From the NCBI GenBank assembly GCA_025800385.1, contig JAOXRS010000212.1:62001-126000 (forward strand): a stretch of DNA of 64,000 nt, written 5' to 3'. The translations under genes and the position numbers were made by a program. Of the stretch, positions 54,487 through 63,968 are shown one piece after another. Below the pieces are notes generated by a model. The model was not told the origin of the DNA. It made no database searches and saw nothing but the letters and a program-made list of their open reading frames with translations. Numbering within the stretch: position 1 is the first letter of the stretch; each line of letters starts with the position of its first letter. This stretch comes from Candidatus Albibeggiatoa sp. nov. NOAA. GTDB lineage: Bacteria > Pseudomonadota > Gammaproteobacteria > Beggiatoales > Beggiatoaceae.

Positions 54487-55578
54487 ATGTACTTCGTCTC
54501 TAAACTCGTATTACTTGGCTTGTCTAGCCTTGTACTAACCGCCTGCCTACCTGAACCTGAAGAAATCGCCCCACCACCCAACCTGATTCGACCCGTTAAA
54601 ATTATCACTGTCAGCGACCAAAGTAATAAGAATTTACGCACATTCCCCGCAACTGTAGAAGCTGTAAATGAAGCTAAACTCACGTTTCGTGTGGGTGGAC
54701 AAATCATTAAACGCCCTGTTAAAGCAGGTCAAGAAGTGAGAAAAGGCCAATTGATCGCACAACTTGACCCTAAAGATTTCCAAACTCAAGTATTTGATCG
54801 TCAAGCCCGTTTTAATTTAGCTAAAGCCCAGTATGATCGTGCAGCAAAAGTGGTCAAAGAGGGTCATGTATCAAGAGCTGATTTTGATTCACGTAAAGCA
54901 GAAATGTTAGCCGCCAAAGCCGCACTTAAACAAGCAAAAGATAATCTCAGCTATACAAAAATTTATGCGCCATTTTCTGGTGAAGTGTCTCAAGTCTATG
55001 CAGATAATCATGAACTTGTCAGCACCAGCCAACCGATTGTGATGATGCAAAGTTCTGATAATATTTATATTGCCTTCCAAGTACCTGAACAAATTGTAGC
55101 CTCAGTTGAAGATAGAGAAGAAGCAAAAAAAGCCAAAAACCAAGTGATTTTCGACGCTCGCCCAGATCAATCTTTCTTAGCTGATTTCCATGAAATTGAT
55201 ACCCAAGCAGATTCTGCTACTCGTACTTATAAAGTGCGCTTGCTGTTGAAAAAACCTCAAAACTTTAATGTACTACCGGGCATGTCGGCCAAAGTGGTTG
55301 TCGATTTAGCTTTAATCTCAAACAAATCAAAAACCACTGTCAAAATTCCGCCTGCTTGCGTATTTGAATCTGAAAATGATGGTTTGAAATATGTCTGGAT
55401 TTACGATAACAACACATCAAAAGTCAGCAAACGCCCCGTTTCTGTAGGCGCATTGACCGAGTCTGGCCTAGAAATTTTAAATGGTGTCAAGCTAGGCGAG
55501 CAGATTGTTGCAGCTGGTGTTAATCAAATTCATGAAAATACAAAAGTACGCCCACTTACTAGCGAAAGAGGGCTATAG
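54487..55578 (+). CDS. RND efflux periplasmic adaptor (membrane-fusion lipoprotein)
   Basis: A 363-residue lipoprotein with the lipobox LTAC near residue 17-20. Next come the biotinyl-lipoyl halves (KLTFRVGGQIIKRPVKAGQEVRKGQLIAQLDPKDF and the NLSYTKIYAPFSGEVSQVY segment) flanking a short alpha-hairpin, then a beta-barrel domain and a membrane-proximal domain. It links the inner-membrane pump to an outer-membrane channel. The pump gene starts two bases after its stop. No TolC-like gene follows, so the channel is encoded elsewhere. Confidence 0.95.
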   Translation: MYFVSKLVLLGLSSLVLTACLPEPEEIAPPPNLIRPVKIITVSDQSNKNLRTFPATVEAVNEAKLTFRVGGQIIKRPVKAGQEVRKGQLIAQLDPKDFQTQVFDRQARFNLAKAQYDRAAKVVKEGHVSRADFDSRKAEMLAAKAALKQAKDNLSYTKIYAPFSGEVSQVYADNHELVSTSQPIVMMQSSDNIYIAFQVPEQIVASVEDREEAKKAKNQVIFDARPDQSFLADFHEIDTQADSATRTYKVRLLLKKPQNFNVLPGMSAKVVVDLALISNKSKTTVKIPPACVFESENDGLKYVWIYDNNTSKVSKRPVSVGALTESGLEILNGVKLGEQIVAAGVNQIHENTKVRPLTSERGL

Positions 55579-55580
55579 TA

Positions 55581-58500
55581 ATGAATCTTGCCGTCTATTC
55601 GATTCAACACCGAACTGTCAGCTTAATGTTTACCCTGATTTTACTGATCGGGGGCATTATTGCATTTACGGGCTTGGGGCGTTTAGAAGACCCCCAATTT
55701 ACAATTAAACAAGCTCTGGTCGTCACTCAATACCCCGGTGCTTCTCCATTAGAAGTTGAAGAAGAAGTTACCTTACCGATTGAAAATGTCATTCAAAGCT
55801 TGCCTTATGTCGACTTTATTCGCTCCATCAGCAGTGCTGGATTGTCACAAATTGAAGTGGAGATGAAGGAAAAATATGATGGTGAGGCTTTAGCCCAAAT
55901 ATGGGATGAATTACGCCGTAAAGTCAATGATCTACAGCCTTATCTTCCTCCCGGAGTTAATCCACCGCGTGTTCTTGATGATTTTGGTGATGTATTTGGT
56001 ATTTTACTGGTTGTAACAGGTAAAGACTATTCTTATCAAGAGCTTGAAGATTATGTTGATTATTTGCGTCGTGAATTGGTGTTAATCGATGGAGTGGGGA
56101 AAGTACAAGTCTCAGGTAATCAGCAAGCGCAAGTGTTTGTTGAGATTTCACGTCACCGTTTAACTGAAATGGGTATTCCTGTACAGCGTATTTACCAACT
56201 GTTAGCTGCACAAAATGTGGTATCAAATGCGGGCAATATTCGTGTAGGACGTGAATACATTCGGATTAACCCAACAGGCGCATACAGTGATGTTAGAGAG
56301 CTAGAGCAGCTCATTGTGAGCAACCCCGGTGCAGAGCAGCAAATTTATTTAGGTGATGTGGCCACTGTCACCCGAGGCTTTGCTGAAGTGCCAAGCCATA
56401 TCTATCGTTATGAAGGGGAGCGCGCGCTATCACTTGGTATTTCATTCGCCAAAAATGTGAATGTGACGGTTGTCGGTAAAGACATTGCGAAAAGGTTAGT
56501 TGAATTAGAGGCTTATCGTCCTATCGGTATCAACATCGCTGAAGTTTACAACCAACCCAAAGAAGTCGAAAACTCGGTTAATGCGTTTCTTATTAATTTA
56601 GGTGAAGCTGTATTAATTGTAATCGGTGTCTTGTTGTTTTTCATGGGGTTACGTAGTGGTATTTTGATGGGGCTGATTTTATTCATCACCATCTTAGGCA
56701 CATTCATCGGGATGCAACTGCTAGAAGTGAACTTGCAACGGATTTCACTGGGTGCATTGATTATTGCGCTAGGAATGCTAGTCGATAATGCGATTGTTGT
56801 AACTGATGGTATTTTGGTTGGCTTAAAGCGGGGCTTAACTCGATTAGAGGCGGCAAAAGAAGTCGTCGCAAATACGCAATTCCCTCTGCTTGGCGCAACA
56901 ATTATCGCTATTATGGCATTTGCACCTATTGGTTTATCTCAAGACGCGGTAGGTGAGTTTGTCGGCACATTATTCACCGTATTGATGGTGTCTTTATTCT
57001 TGAGTTGGGTGACAGCAATTACCTTAACCCCTTATTTTGCCAGCATCTTTTTTAAAGAACAAATTGCCAGTGCAAAAGCAGGAGAAGAGCAAGATGATCC
57101 TTATAAAGGCATTATTTTCACCATTTACCGTTTTGTGTTGCGTTTATGTCTGAGATTCCGTTTTCTGTTTTTATTACTGATGGTGGGCGCATTAGGCACA
57201 AGTATTTATGGGTTTACTTTGGTGAAACAATCGTTTTTCCCATCTTCAAATACACCAATGTTCTTTGCCCACTTATGGTTGCCCGAAGGTACTGACATTC
57301 GTTACACAGAGCAGAAAGTAGCTGAAATTGAAAAATATTTAAAACAAGACGAGCATGTTACAGCAGTAACGGCTTCGATTGGTCGTGGTGCTGACCGTTT
57401 CATGCTGACTTATTCACCTGAAAAACAATATGCTTCTTATGCCATGTTATTGGTGCAGGTTGATACTAAGGAAAATATTGATTCATCTCTGGCTTTATTA
57501 AGTAAAAATTTGGCTGAGAATTTCCCTGATGTGTTTGCTAAGTTAGATCGTTTGCAAATTGGCCCTGGGGATAATGCGAAAATTCAAGCACGTATCAATG
57601 GCCCTGACCCTGAAGTATTACGCCAACTCTCGCAACAAGTTAAAGAGATTCTATATAGTAATCCTTATGCGACGAATATCCGTGATGATTGGCGTGAACC
57701 TGTGAAAATTATTCGGCCTCAATTTGAGGAAACATGGGCGAGACGTGTTGGTATTAGCAAGCAAGACGTGGATGAAGCGTTACGTTTGAATTTCTCAGGT
57801 TTATCAATTGGTTTATATCGTGAAGGGGTAGATTTGCTACCTATTATTTTGCGTCCACCAAAAGAAGAGCGTGACGAGGTCAACAGCTTAAATGAGATTC
57901 AAATTTGGAGTAGCGTTTACCAACGTTATGTGCCTATTTCACAAGTAGTTTCTGGGTTTGAAACGGTGTGGGAAGATGCATTAGTGGTGCGTCGTGATCG
58001 TAAACGTACTATCACCATTATGGCTGATCCCGATCATCGAGGTCATATCAATGCGGATCAACTATTTAAACAAATTAGACCTAAGATTGAAGCGATCACA
58101 TTACCAGAAGGTTATCAGTTTGAATGGGGCGGTGAATATGAAAGTGCGACCGATGCACAGGCTTCATTATTCCGATCATTGCCAATGGGTTACCTGTTCA
58201 TGTTTATGATTACGGTATTCCTATTTGACACATTGCGACAGCCATTGGTCATTTGGGCGACTGTACCATTAGCCATTATCGGCGTGACGACGGGCATGTT
58301 AGTGATGAATGCCGAATTTGGCTTTATGTCATTACTGGGCTTTTTAAGTCTATCGGGGATGCTGCTGAAAAATGGTATTGTACTTGTGGAACAAATTAAG
58401 CTAGAGCAAGAGCAAGGAAAAGAAGCTTATGATGCAGTATTTCATGCTTCCGTGAGCCGTGTAATTGCAGTATTTATGGCAGCGATTACAACTATTTTAG

Positions 58501-58640
58501 GCTTGATTCCGCTTTTGTTTGATGCGTTCTACAATAGTATGGCGGTCGTGATTATGTTCGGTTTAGGCTTTGCGACGGTGCTTACGTTGTTAGTGATTCC
58601 TGTGCTATATACCGTGGTTTATGGCATTAAGGTCAAATAG
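55581..58640 (+). CDS. RND efflux transporter permease
   Basis: A 1019-residue proton-driven pump of the AcrB/MdtB-like class. It has 12 expected helices in two halves with large periplasmic loops. The helix-4 motif GMLVDNAIVVTDGI carries the proton-relay aspartates, and PLLGATIIAIMAFAPIGL and LLGFLSLSGMLLKNGIVLVEQI are typical. The N-terminal GRLEDPQFTIKQA is characteristic of the subgroup that pairs with lipoprotein adaptors. It should export drugs or cell metabolites with the adaptor upstream. A hairpin follows at 58649-58680. Confidence 0.97.
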   Translation: MNLAVYSIQHRTVSLMFTLILLIGGIIAFTGLGRLEDPQFTIKQALVVTQYPGASPLEVEEEVTLPIENVIQSLPYVDFIRSISSAGLSQIEVEMKEKYDGEALAQIWDELRRKVNDLQPYLPPGVNPPRVLDDFGDVFGILLVVTGKDYSYQELEDYVDYLRRELVLIDGVGKVQVSGNQQAQVFVEISRHRLTEMGIPVQRIYQLLAAQNVVSNAGNIRVGREYIRINPTGAYSDVRELEQLIVSNPGAEQQIYLGDVATVTRGFAEVPSHIYRYEGERALSLGISFAKNVNVTVVGKDIAKRLVELEAYRPIGINIAEVYNQPKEVENSVNAFLINLGEAVLIVIGVLLFFMGLRSGILMGLILFITILGTFIGMQLLEVNLQRISLGALIIALGMLVDNAIVVTDGILVGLKRGLTRLEAAKEVVANTQFPLLGATIIAIMAFAPIGLSQDAVGEFVGTLFTVLMVSLFLSWVTAITLTPYFASIFFKEQIASAKAGEEQDDPYKGIIFTIYRFVLRLCLRFRFLFLLLMVGALGTSIYGFTLVKQSFFPSSNTPMFFAHLWLPEGTDIRYTEQKVAEIEKYLKQDEHVTAVTASIGRGADRFMLTYSPEKQYASYAMLLVQVDTKENIDSSLALLSKNLAENFPDVFAKLDRLQIGPGDNAKIQARINGPDPEVLRQLSQQVKEILYSNPYATNIRDDWREPVKIIRPQFEETWARRVGISKQDVDEALRLNFSGLSIGLYREGVDLLPIILRPPKEERDEVNSLNEIQIWSSVYQRYVPISQVVSGFETVWEDALVVRRDRKRTITIMADPDHRGHINADQLFKQIRPKIEAITLPEGYQFEWGGEYESATDAQASLFRSLPMGYLFMFMITVFLFDTLRQPLVIWATVPLAIIGVTTGMLVMNAEFGFMSLLGFLSLSGMLLKNGIVLVEQIKLEQEQGKEAYDAVFHASVSRVIAVFMAAITTILGLIPLLFDAFYNSMAVVIMFGLGFATVLTLLVIPVLYTVVYGIKVK

Positions 58641-58648
58641 ATAAACGA

Positions 58649-58680
58649 GAAGCTGCTTAAAGATTTTAGGCGGCTTCTAT
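58649..58680 (+). terminator. Terminator-like hairpin after the RND operon
   Basis: GAAGCTGC pairs with GCGGCTTC (one G-U) around a 13-base loop, 9 bases after the pump stop. TATAAATTT follows, so termination is moderate at best. Confidence 0.5.
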
Positions 58681-58700
58681 AAATTTAACAGGATGTAGCA

Positions 58701-59096
58701 ATGACTCCAGTTAAAATTGAGCAGTTATTAACACAGTATTATGCGTCATGGAGCACAGGGAATCCTGATAATGTGATTCAGTTTTTTACTCAAGATGCGG
58801 TATTTGAAGATTTAGCATTTGAAGCAAAATTTGTTGGTTTAGATGCAATTCGTTCGTTTGCAGTATTAACTTATAGTGGTGTACCTGATTTTAAAGTTGT
58901 ACCTACACAAATTGTAGCTGGAGACAATTCAGCAGCAGCCTCATGGGTCATGTCAGGCACACATACAGGTGATTTACCTAATCTCCCCGCCAGTCAAAAA
59001 CGCTTTGAAGTGCGAGCCAGTTCAATTATTACATTAAAAGATGATCTTATTTTTGACATCAAAGACTATTGGAATCCTAATAGTTTTCTTAAATAG
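58701..59096 (+). CDS. SnoaL/NTF2-like fold protein
   Basis: A 131-residue cone-shaped-fold protein of the SnoaL-like/NTF2-like type: YYASWSTGNPDNVIQFFTQDAVFEDLA at the start, GLDAIRSFA and a final DYWNPNSFL. Members include polyketide cyclases, ketosteroid isomerases and many binding proteins of unknown role; nothing specific can be said here. It has no signal peptide. It lies 60 bases after the RND operon and a hairpin, so it is probably a separate unit. Confidence 0.85.
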   Translation: MTPVKIEQLLTQYYASWSTGNPDNVIQFFTQDAVFEDLAFEAKFVGLDAIRSFAVLTYSGVPDFKVVPTQIVAGDNSAAASWVMSGTHTGDLPNLPASQKRFEVRASSIITLKDDLIFDIKDYWNPNSFLK

Positions 59097-59236
59097 CTGC
59101 CTTATTAGTTAAATCAAAAAAGCAATAAAATAATCTCAATAAATAAGCCTCATTAAATTTATTAATGCTCCACAGGATTTGAACGTGATAGAATCATTAT
59201 TCCTTTAATTTTGTATAGTCATTATTTGGAGTATGT

Positions 59237-60214
59237 ATGCCATCATTACAAGAAACTGTAGAGCAACAGGCTGTTACGATTCAGCAACTCACAGACATCG
59301 TGGCTAAAAGCGAGGCTCGTCACCGCTCACTTGAACGTATGATACGTTGGATGGGGGTAGGTGTATTTGTGTTAGCGATTATGTTTGCTATTCCTATGAA
59401 ACAAAATTTATTTAGTGAAGCTCATGCTAATAATGATCCACAACCTATGCCTACTTGCGGACAGCTTCCTCAAATGCCATGTGATCAAGTCCAAGCAATG
59501 GCCATGAATATGTTTGGCCAAATGATGGCACAAGTTGGAAAGGAATTAGCCCCATTAGCAGAACAGGTGCTAGGCCATTCTGATGGCTTTTTGGAGTTAA
59601 TCGGAGCACGAATTCGATTACAAATGGCTGAAGACATTGGCTCTCTTATTAATACAACAACAAACGAGCTGAAGTCAGTATCCAATATTGACCAACAAGA
59701 AAAAGACAAGCTTGCAAAAGCAGTAGTAAAAGCATCTAAACTACTTGCAAAAGCTAAGGCTGTAGCAACACCTAACGAAATGTTAGCAGAACTGGATAAG
59801 GCAACTACAAAATTAGTTGATGTAGGTAATGCATTAGCTAAAGCAGAACAAGAACAGAAACTCACTACTAAGCTAGAATCTTTAATTAGAGAAAGAATGC
59901 AAACAACTCATGACATTCAAGAAAAGCGGAAAATTATTGATGTCGGTGCAAAAATGACTTTAATGGATCACATTGCAAACATTGATTACGACTTTGATAA
60001 CTTGACAACAATTGGTCGTGTTATCCCTCAATTAATTAATGATATGAATAATATGTCTGACAAAATGGATAACATGTCTAACCGTATGGATACCATGGCG
60101 AGAGATATGCACAACATGAACAGCATGGCATTTGATATTCACAACATGGCGGCAACAGGCGTACCTGTTATGGGTCGTATGAACAATGCTACCAGTTGGA
60201 TGCCTTGGTGGTAA
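59237..60214 (+). CDS. Methionine-rich coiled-coil membrane protein, unknown
   Basis: A 325-residue protein not recognised by family. A coiled coil (residues 5-32) precedes one membrane helix (residues 37-55, WMGVGVFVLAIMFAIPM). The outer part has PTCGQLPQMPCDQV with two cysteines, long helices rich in Lys/Ala, and a C-terminal run with Met every third or fourth residue (DMNNMSDKMDNMSNRMD, positions about 268-300), ending in SWMPWW. GGAG is the ribosome site. The Met spacing suggests a helical hydrophobic seam or soft-metal binding. The signal anchor places the bulk in the periplasm. Neighbours give no clue. Confidence 0.7.
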   Translation: MPSLQETVEQQAVTIQQLTDIVAKSEARHRSLERMIRWMGVGVFVLAIMFAIPMKQNLFSEAHANNDPQPMPTCGQLPQMPCDQVQAMAMNMFGQMMAQVGKELAPLAEQVLGHSDGFLELIGARIRLQMAEDIGSLINTTTNELKSVSNIDQQEKDKLAKAVVKASKLLAKAKAVATPNEMLAELDKATTKLVDVGNALAKAEQEQKLTTKLESLIRERMQTTHDIQEKRKIIDVGAKMTLMDHIANIDYDFDNLTTIGRVIPQLINDMNNMSDKMDNMSNRMDTMARDMHNMNSMAFDIHNMAATGVPVMGRMNNATSWMPWW

Positions 60215-60609
60215 TCATTGTTTGAATAAGTGACACTATTGCTGGTGTGATATTATTAAGTACTGCTTATTTTATTCGCATCAGCTATCCTCTTAATTTA
60301 TTGTTATTCCAAATATTATTCCCCATTTTCATTTTTTCTTTGAGCCTTTTCTCTTTCTTGCACTGAAAATAATTAACATTTATCCGTCAATATAAGTTGA
60401 TAGATTGACAATGTGATCTATACTAAAAGTAGTTTTAACGTTAAGGAATTAATAACTAAAACATACATTAAACCATATTGGCCATCTGTTCTAAAATATA
60501 ACCATGATTCATTACAAATGATAAAGAGCAAGGATGTAGCGTAATTGCAGGGTTAATCGAGCATTAATTTATTATTTTTCTTCAACAACCATTTTTGAAG
60601 GAGCTTATA
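60215..60609 (+). other. Intergenic region before the small membrane-protein gene
   Basis: 395 AT-rich non-coding bases. I see no promoter, hairpin or repeat that stands out. AAGGAG at its end serves the small gene at 60610. Confidence 0.45.
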
Positions 60610-60834
60610 ATGTTTGAACCTGATGCCCGCCACCTTTATGAATACTTAGGTAAATTAGAACGTAACTGTCATTCTGCTGAATCTAAAAATAGAGCAGATG
60701 ACTGTGCAATAGAGTTATATGATTGTATAGAAGAGCGTGGATTTGAAGACTGCCAACACCCAGTGTGTTCAATGAATACTATCTTCACCTTCCTATTTTT
60801 AGTAGTTATAACTATTGCATTGCTTTTTCAATAG
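60610..60834 (+). CDS. Small single-pass membrane protein, unknown
   Basis: A 74-residue protein with an acidic, cysteine-rich soluble part (five Cys in the first 53 residues: HSAESKN... DDCAIELYDCIEERGFEDCQHPVC) and one C-terminal membrane helix (FTFLFLVVITIALLF). The ATG at 60610 is supported by AAGGAG 6 bases upstream; a TTG at 60595 would lie before the ribosome site. Such tail-anchored proteins may be bound at the inner membrane. No family was recognised. A perfect 9-base-stem hairpin follows at 60893-60932. Confidence 0.55.
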   Translation: MFEPDARHLYEYLGKLERNCHSAESKNRADDCAIELYDCIEERGFEDCQHPVCSMNTIFTFLFLVVITIALLFQ

Positions 60835-60892
60835 ACAAACAACACCATAATTTAATTTTTAAAGGAGTTTTAATTGGAGTCTTTCATTGTTT

Positions 60893-60932
60893 AAGTTCTT
60901 GTTTCATTGATGAATTATCGAAGCAAGAACTT
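60893..60932. terminator. Bidirectional hairpin between the small gene and the NB-ARC gene
   Basis: AAGTTCTTG and CAAGAACTT form a perfect 9-base stem with a 22-base loop, between convergent genes. Flanks are AT-rich with no clean T-run. It could end either transcript. Confidence 0.5.
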
Positions 60933-60948
60933 TGTTATTAACAATATT

Positions 60949-62814
60949 CTAGCGAGATGAACCCATTAAGTCTTCTGGGAATGGCTCAACCCACTTCCAA
61001 TCAGGTGCAGCTTCTTTCGATTGGTGAATTAAAGCTTGTAACTCCCTATTATCATCAGACACTTTATCCCATAAATGATTCAAAATTTGTGAAGCCAGTT
61101 CATCTTGTGTTTGCTGTGTCAATAATACAGACGCTCCTTCATACAATGCAGTCCGCACCATATCAATATCTTCATCTTCTTCAAACCAATCATAATCCAT
61201 CAATACAGTATGTAATGGTGAAATCTCTAGTTTTTTCTGAATCCAATCTAAATCTAGTAACAATGATTTTAACTCGCCTTTCCGATTCGCATTATATAAG
61301 TGCATACTCAAATATTGGAAGAAATAACCGTCATTAGGCCCACTAATCCAACCATGTTGATCGCATAAACGCCGATAGGCAACAAGCAAATGGTTATGCA
61401 ATTTGTCTACTTCTGATTCAGCATAGGCAAATTCATACTGATAAGAATGCAGAGAAATGACTTTACCCAAAGAAGCTGATTCTCTGATTTGCAACATGCC
61501 GCGCGAGGCTAGTTCTGTTAAAAAGTTTTCAACTTCCTCATCAGACATTTGATATAAATATCGCCACAATACATTAATTGCAGCTAATGGAATTCGTGTG
61601 TAATCACCAAATACAGAAAGTGAAGAGTAGTATTCACCCTCCTCCCCTAAATCATCCGTATTCATAAATAAGGCTTGCATTAAAATGTGGGGATATTTTT
61701 CTGGGAACTCAAAATCAGTATTTTGTAAATCTCTCGCCACTTCTTTCCATTCATCAAGCTCACGATTTTTCACAATATTAGCCACATAGCCTAATAAAGT
61801 TGGAGAGTGTTGACATAATTTAGCAAGCGAATCTAACTTAATAGGCACGCTTTCTCTTTTAACATGTGAACCTACACGTTGCATAAAGTAACTGACTGCA
61901 TGTTCAGTTGAAAATGCATCTAAATCAAAATGTACTGTTGTTGGTAAAAAGTATTTAAGAATATCAAAGAAATTTTCTTCACTGGTTGTGATAAGCATTT
62001 GCCCATATTGACCCAATACATTGAAAGGTAAAATATCTTGAGGGTCTATAGCATCATCAAAAATAACCAAACAAGTTCGAGTGGCAGTTAAACGTTTGAT
62101 TCTTTCACCAGCTGATTCTGCATCAACAAATAACAGCTTTTTCTCATCCAAGCCATGCGAAATATAAGTCATGCGGGTTAAAATATCAGGCTCTTTACCC
62201 ATTGCCACCCAGAATATGCCATCAGGATAAGCAGTCCGAATCGCGCTATCTCGGGCTAAAGTTGCTGCCAGCACTGATTTACCAATACCAACAGGCGCAG
62301 AAAGTAAAATAGGTGGGCGTTCTTCTTTATAATCAGCAAGGATTTGTTGTTTGATCTTACTAAATAACGCATTATTAATAATCGTATTATCTGGTAAAGC
62401 AGGGACGTTGTGTAATGTTGCTGGCTGAATATCTTTTTTCAATTGTGCAAGCTGATAACGAATGCGCTGTAACTCTTTATCAATATCTTCTGTAATCTCT
62501 TGTAATAAGAGCTGACGTTTTAATTCAACTTTTAAACCTTTGTACTCATGTAGTTTAATAATGACTTTTTCAAATCTGTTGTGATAGTATTTAAGTTGCT
62601 CAATTTGCTGTTCAGACACCTGTTTTTCTGCACGTAATGAGCCTTTTCCTGCCTGCTGTCCTCCATCTTCTGCTAATGCTGCGAGATCATCAATATCATC
62701 TAATAAATCTTGAAACTCACTCATTGGCAATACGATGGATGTTTTATTGCCTAGTTCATCCGTCAAATACTGTTTATGTAATAATTTTTGGTCTACCATT
62801 TTTGACGCTATCAC
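60949..62814 (-). CDS. NB-ARC (APAF1-like) STAND ATPase with antitoxin-like N-terminus
   Basis: A 621-residue protein. Residues 14-50 (YLTDELGNKTSIVLPMSEF...DIDDLAALAE) match the pattern of Phd/prevent-host-death-type antitoxins. A coiled-coil linker (65-130) follows. The NB-ARC core has Walker A SAPVGIGKSVL (172-182), YPDGIFWVAMG, Walker B LVIFDDA (249-255) and MLITTSE. Beyond a winged-helix region, residues about 440-560 resemble the APAF1 helical domain (NDGYFFQYLSMHL, LLLDLDWIQKKLE). There are no WD40 or TPR sensor repeats. The start is a GTG at 62814 with AAGGAGG 7 bases upstream. STAND proteins of this kind act in phage defence or signalling. The upstream gene on the same strand is a membrane protein. 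Confidence 0.8.
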   Translation of the reverse strand: MIASKMVDQKLLHKQYLTDELGNKTSIVLPMSEFQDLLDDIDDLAALAEDGGQQAGKGSLRAEKQVSEQQIEQLKYYHNRFEKVIIKLHEYKGLKVELKRQLLLQEITEDIDKELQRIRYQLAQLKKDIQPATLHNVPALPDNTIINNALFSKIKQQILADYKEERPPILLSAPVGIGKSVLAATLARDSAIRTAYPDGIFWVAMGKEPDILTRMTYISHGLDEKKLLFVDAESAGERIKRLTATRTCLVIFDDAIDPQDILPFNVLGQYGQMLITTSEENFFDILKYFLPTTVHFDLDAFSTEHAVSYFMQRVGSHVKRESVPIKLDSLAKLCQHSPTLLGYVANIVKNRELDEWKEVARDLQNTDFEFPEKYPHILMQALFMNTDDLGEEGEYYSSLSVFGDYTRIPLAAINVLWRYLYQMSDEEVENFLTELASRGMLQIRESASLGKVISLHSYQYEFAYAESEVDKLHNHLLVAYRRLCDQHGWISGPNDGYFFQYLSMHLYNANRKGELKSLLLDLDWIQKKLEISPLHTVLMDYDWFEEDEDIDMVRTALYEGASVLLTQQTQDELASQILNHLWDKVSDDNRELQALIHQSKEAAPDWKWVEPFPEDLMGSSR

Positions 62815-63017
62815 AAACTATCCTCCTTGTTTTGATATTTCGAACCTTACATTATAAGCCTAAATATATCATTCTGAGAATGACTTAGATTAGCCAACAT
62901 ATACTACAATAAATGATAAATCAATCAGATAGTTTAGAAATAGGATATATTGAAGAAAGTGTAAACTAGCTCAAGTAAAGATAGCTCACACTTGATTAAG
63001 GTAGGTATTTACTGGGG

Positions 63018-63968
63018 CTATACAGCTTGATCGACATCATGCACACTAGAACCAGACTCTAATGTGGCGCGTGTTGCTATATAGCGATTCTCAATATTTA
63101 ACTGCCCATCAGAGCGAATTTTGTGATATAAAAATAACTGACGAGCGACAACCCTTACTCTTCTATCATTATCAGGATTAACTCGATAAGTACGCGTTTT
63201 TACTGTTGGGCTACCTTGCTCAGATAAAATACACTTATCATCTGATGTAAATGTCCGAGTGTACTTTTTCCCTTCTTTTTCATACTCCCATGTGCCCACA
63301 ATATCATGTACATCATCTTCAGATTCAGATATTTTAGTTGCTGTGCAAGCTGCTTTAAGCATAGAAATATCTTCTACAACAGGTTCATGGAATAAGCGCA
63401 ATTTACCATTATCAAGCAATTCATGGTAATAATATAATTGTTGAGTGACTGTAATTTCACGATCATTCATGATCTCATAAGGATATTCCCATATAATGTC
63501 TTGGTTTTTAGACGATAGTCGACACATCTTATCTGTTGTAAATGTACGGAAAAAAGGCTCCCCATTTTGTTGCCTAGTATATTCCCACGAGCCAATAATT
63601 CCATGTACTGTGTTTTGAGTTGATTGGATATTATTGTTTATAGTATTCGCATTAGCGGGTGTATTTGGCTGTGAGGCTTCTGGTATTAAATAGCGCGGTA
63701 GCTTCTTTTTAGGTTCTACTATTTCACCGTTTTCGCATGACTCCCTATATTGTGCTAGAGCTTCTTTTAACTTAGGGTCTGTTATCAAATTAATATCAAT
63801 TAAGAACTCCAGTGACTCAAGTCGTTCATCCTCATCATCAGCACTTAAAGATTCTTTAATCAAATTGGCTTGAGCTTGTTCTTTAGATAACTTCAAATGA
63901 AAATAGTATTGTATTGCTGCTACTGCTCCTGTTGCTGCTAAACCAACAATTGGTACTACAAGCCCCAT
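63018..63968 (-). CDS. Membrane-anchored protein with two lipocalin-like repeats
   Basis: A 316-residue protein of no recognised family. An N-terminal hydrophobic helix (residues 2-22) and a helical segment (LEFLIDINLITDPKLKEAL) lead to a low-complexity Asn/Thr stretch. Two related domains of about 85 residues follow, residues 121-213 and 221-303, both with VH-IIG-WEY, RTFT-D-KC-LS and QLYYYHEL / QLFLYHKI. The pattern G-x-W-x-Y is lipocalin-like. GAGGAG lies 5 bases before the ATG. It precedes the NB-ARC gene by 203 bases on the same strand, so a partner role is possible but unproven. Confidence 0.65.
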   Translation of the reverse strand: MGLVVPIVGLAATGAVAAIQYYFHLKLSKEQAQANLIKESLSADDEDERLESLEFLIDINLITDPKLKEALAQYRESCENGEIVEPKKKLPRYLIPEASQPNTPANANTINNNIQSTQNTVHGIIGSWEYTRQQNGEPFFRTFTTDKMCRLSSKNQDIIWEYPYEIMNDREITVTQQLYYYHELLDNGKLRLFHEPVVEDISMLKAACTATKISESEDDVHDIVGTWEYEKEGKKYTRTFTSDDKCILSEQGSPTVKTRTYRVNPDNDRRVRVVARQLFLYHKIRSDGQLNIENRYIATRATLESGSSVHDVDQAV

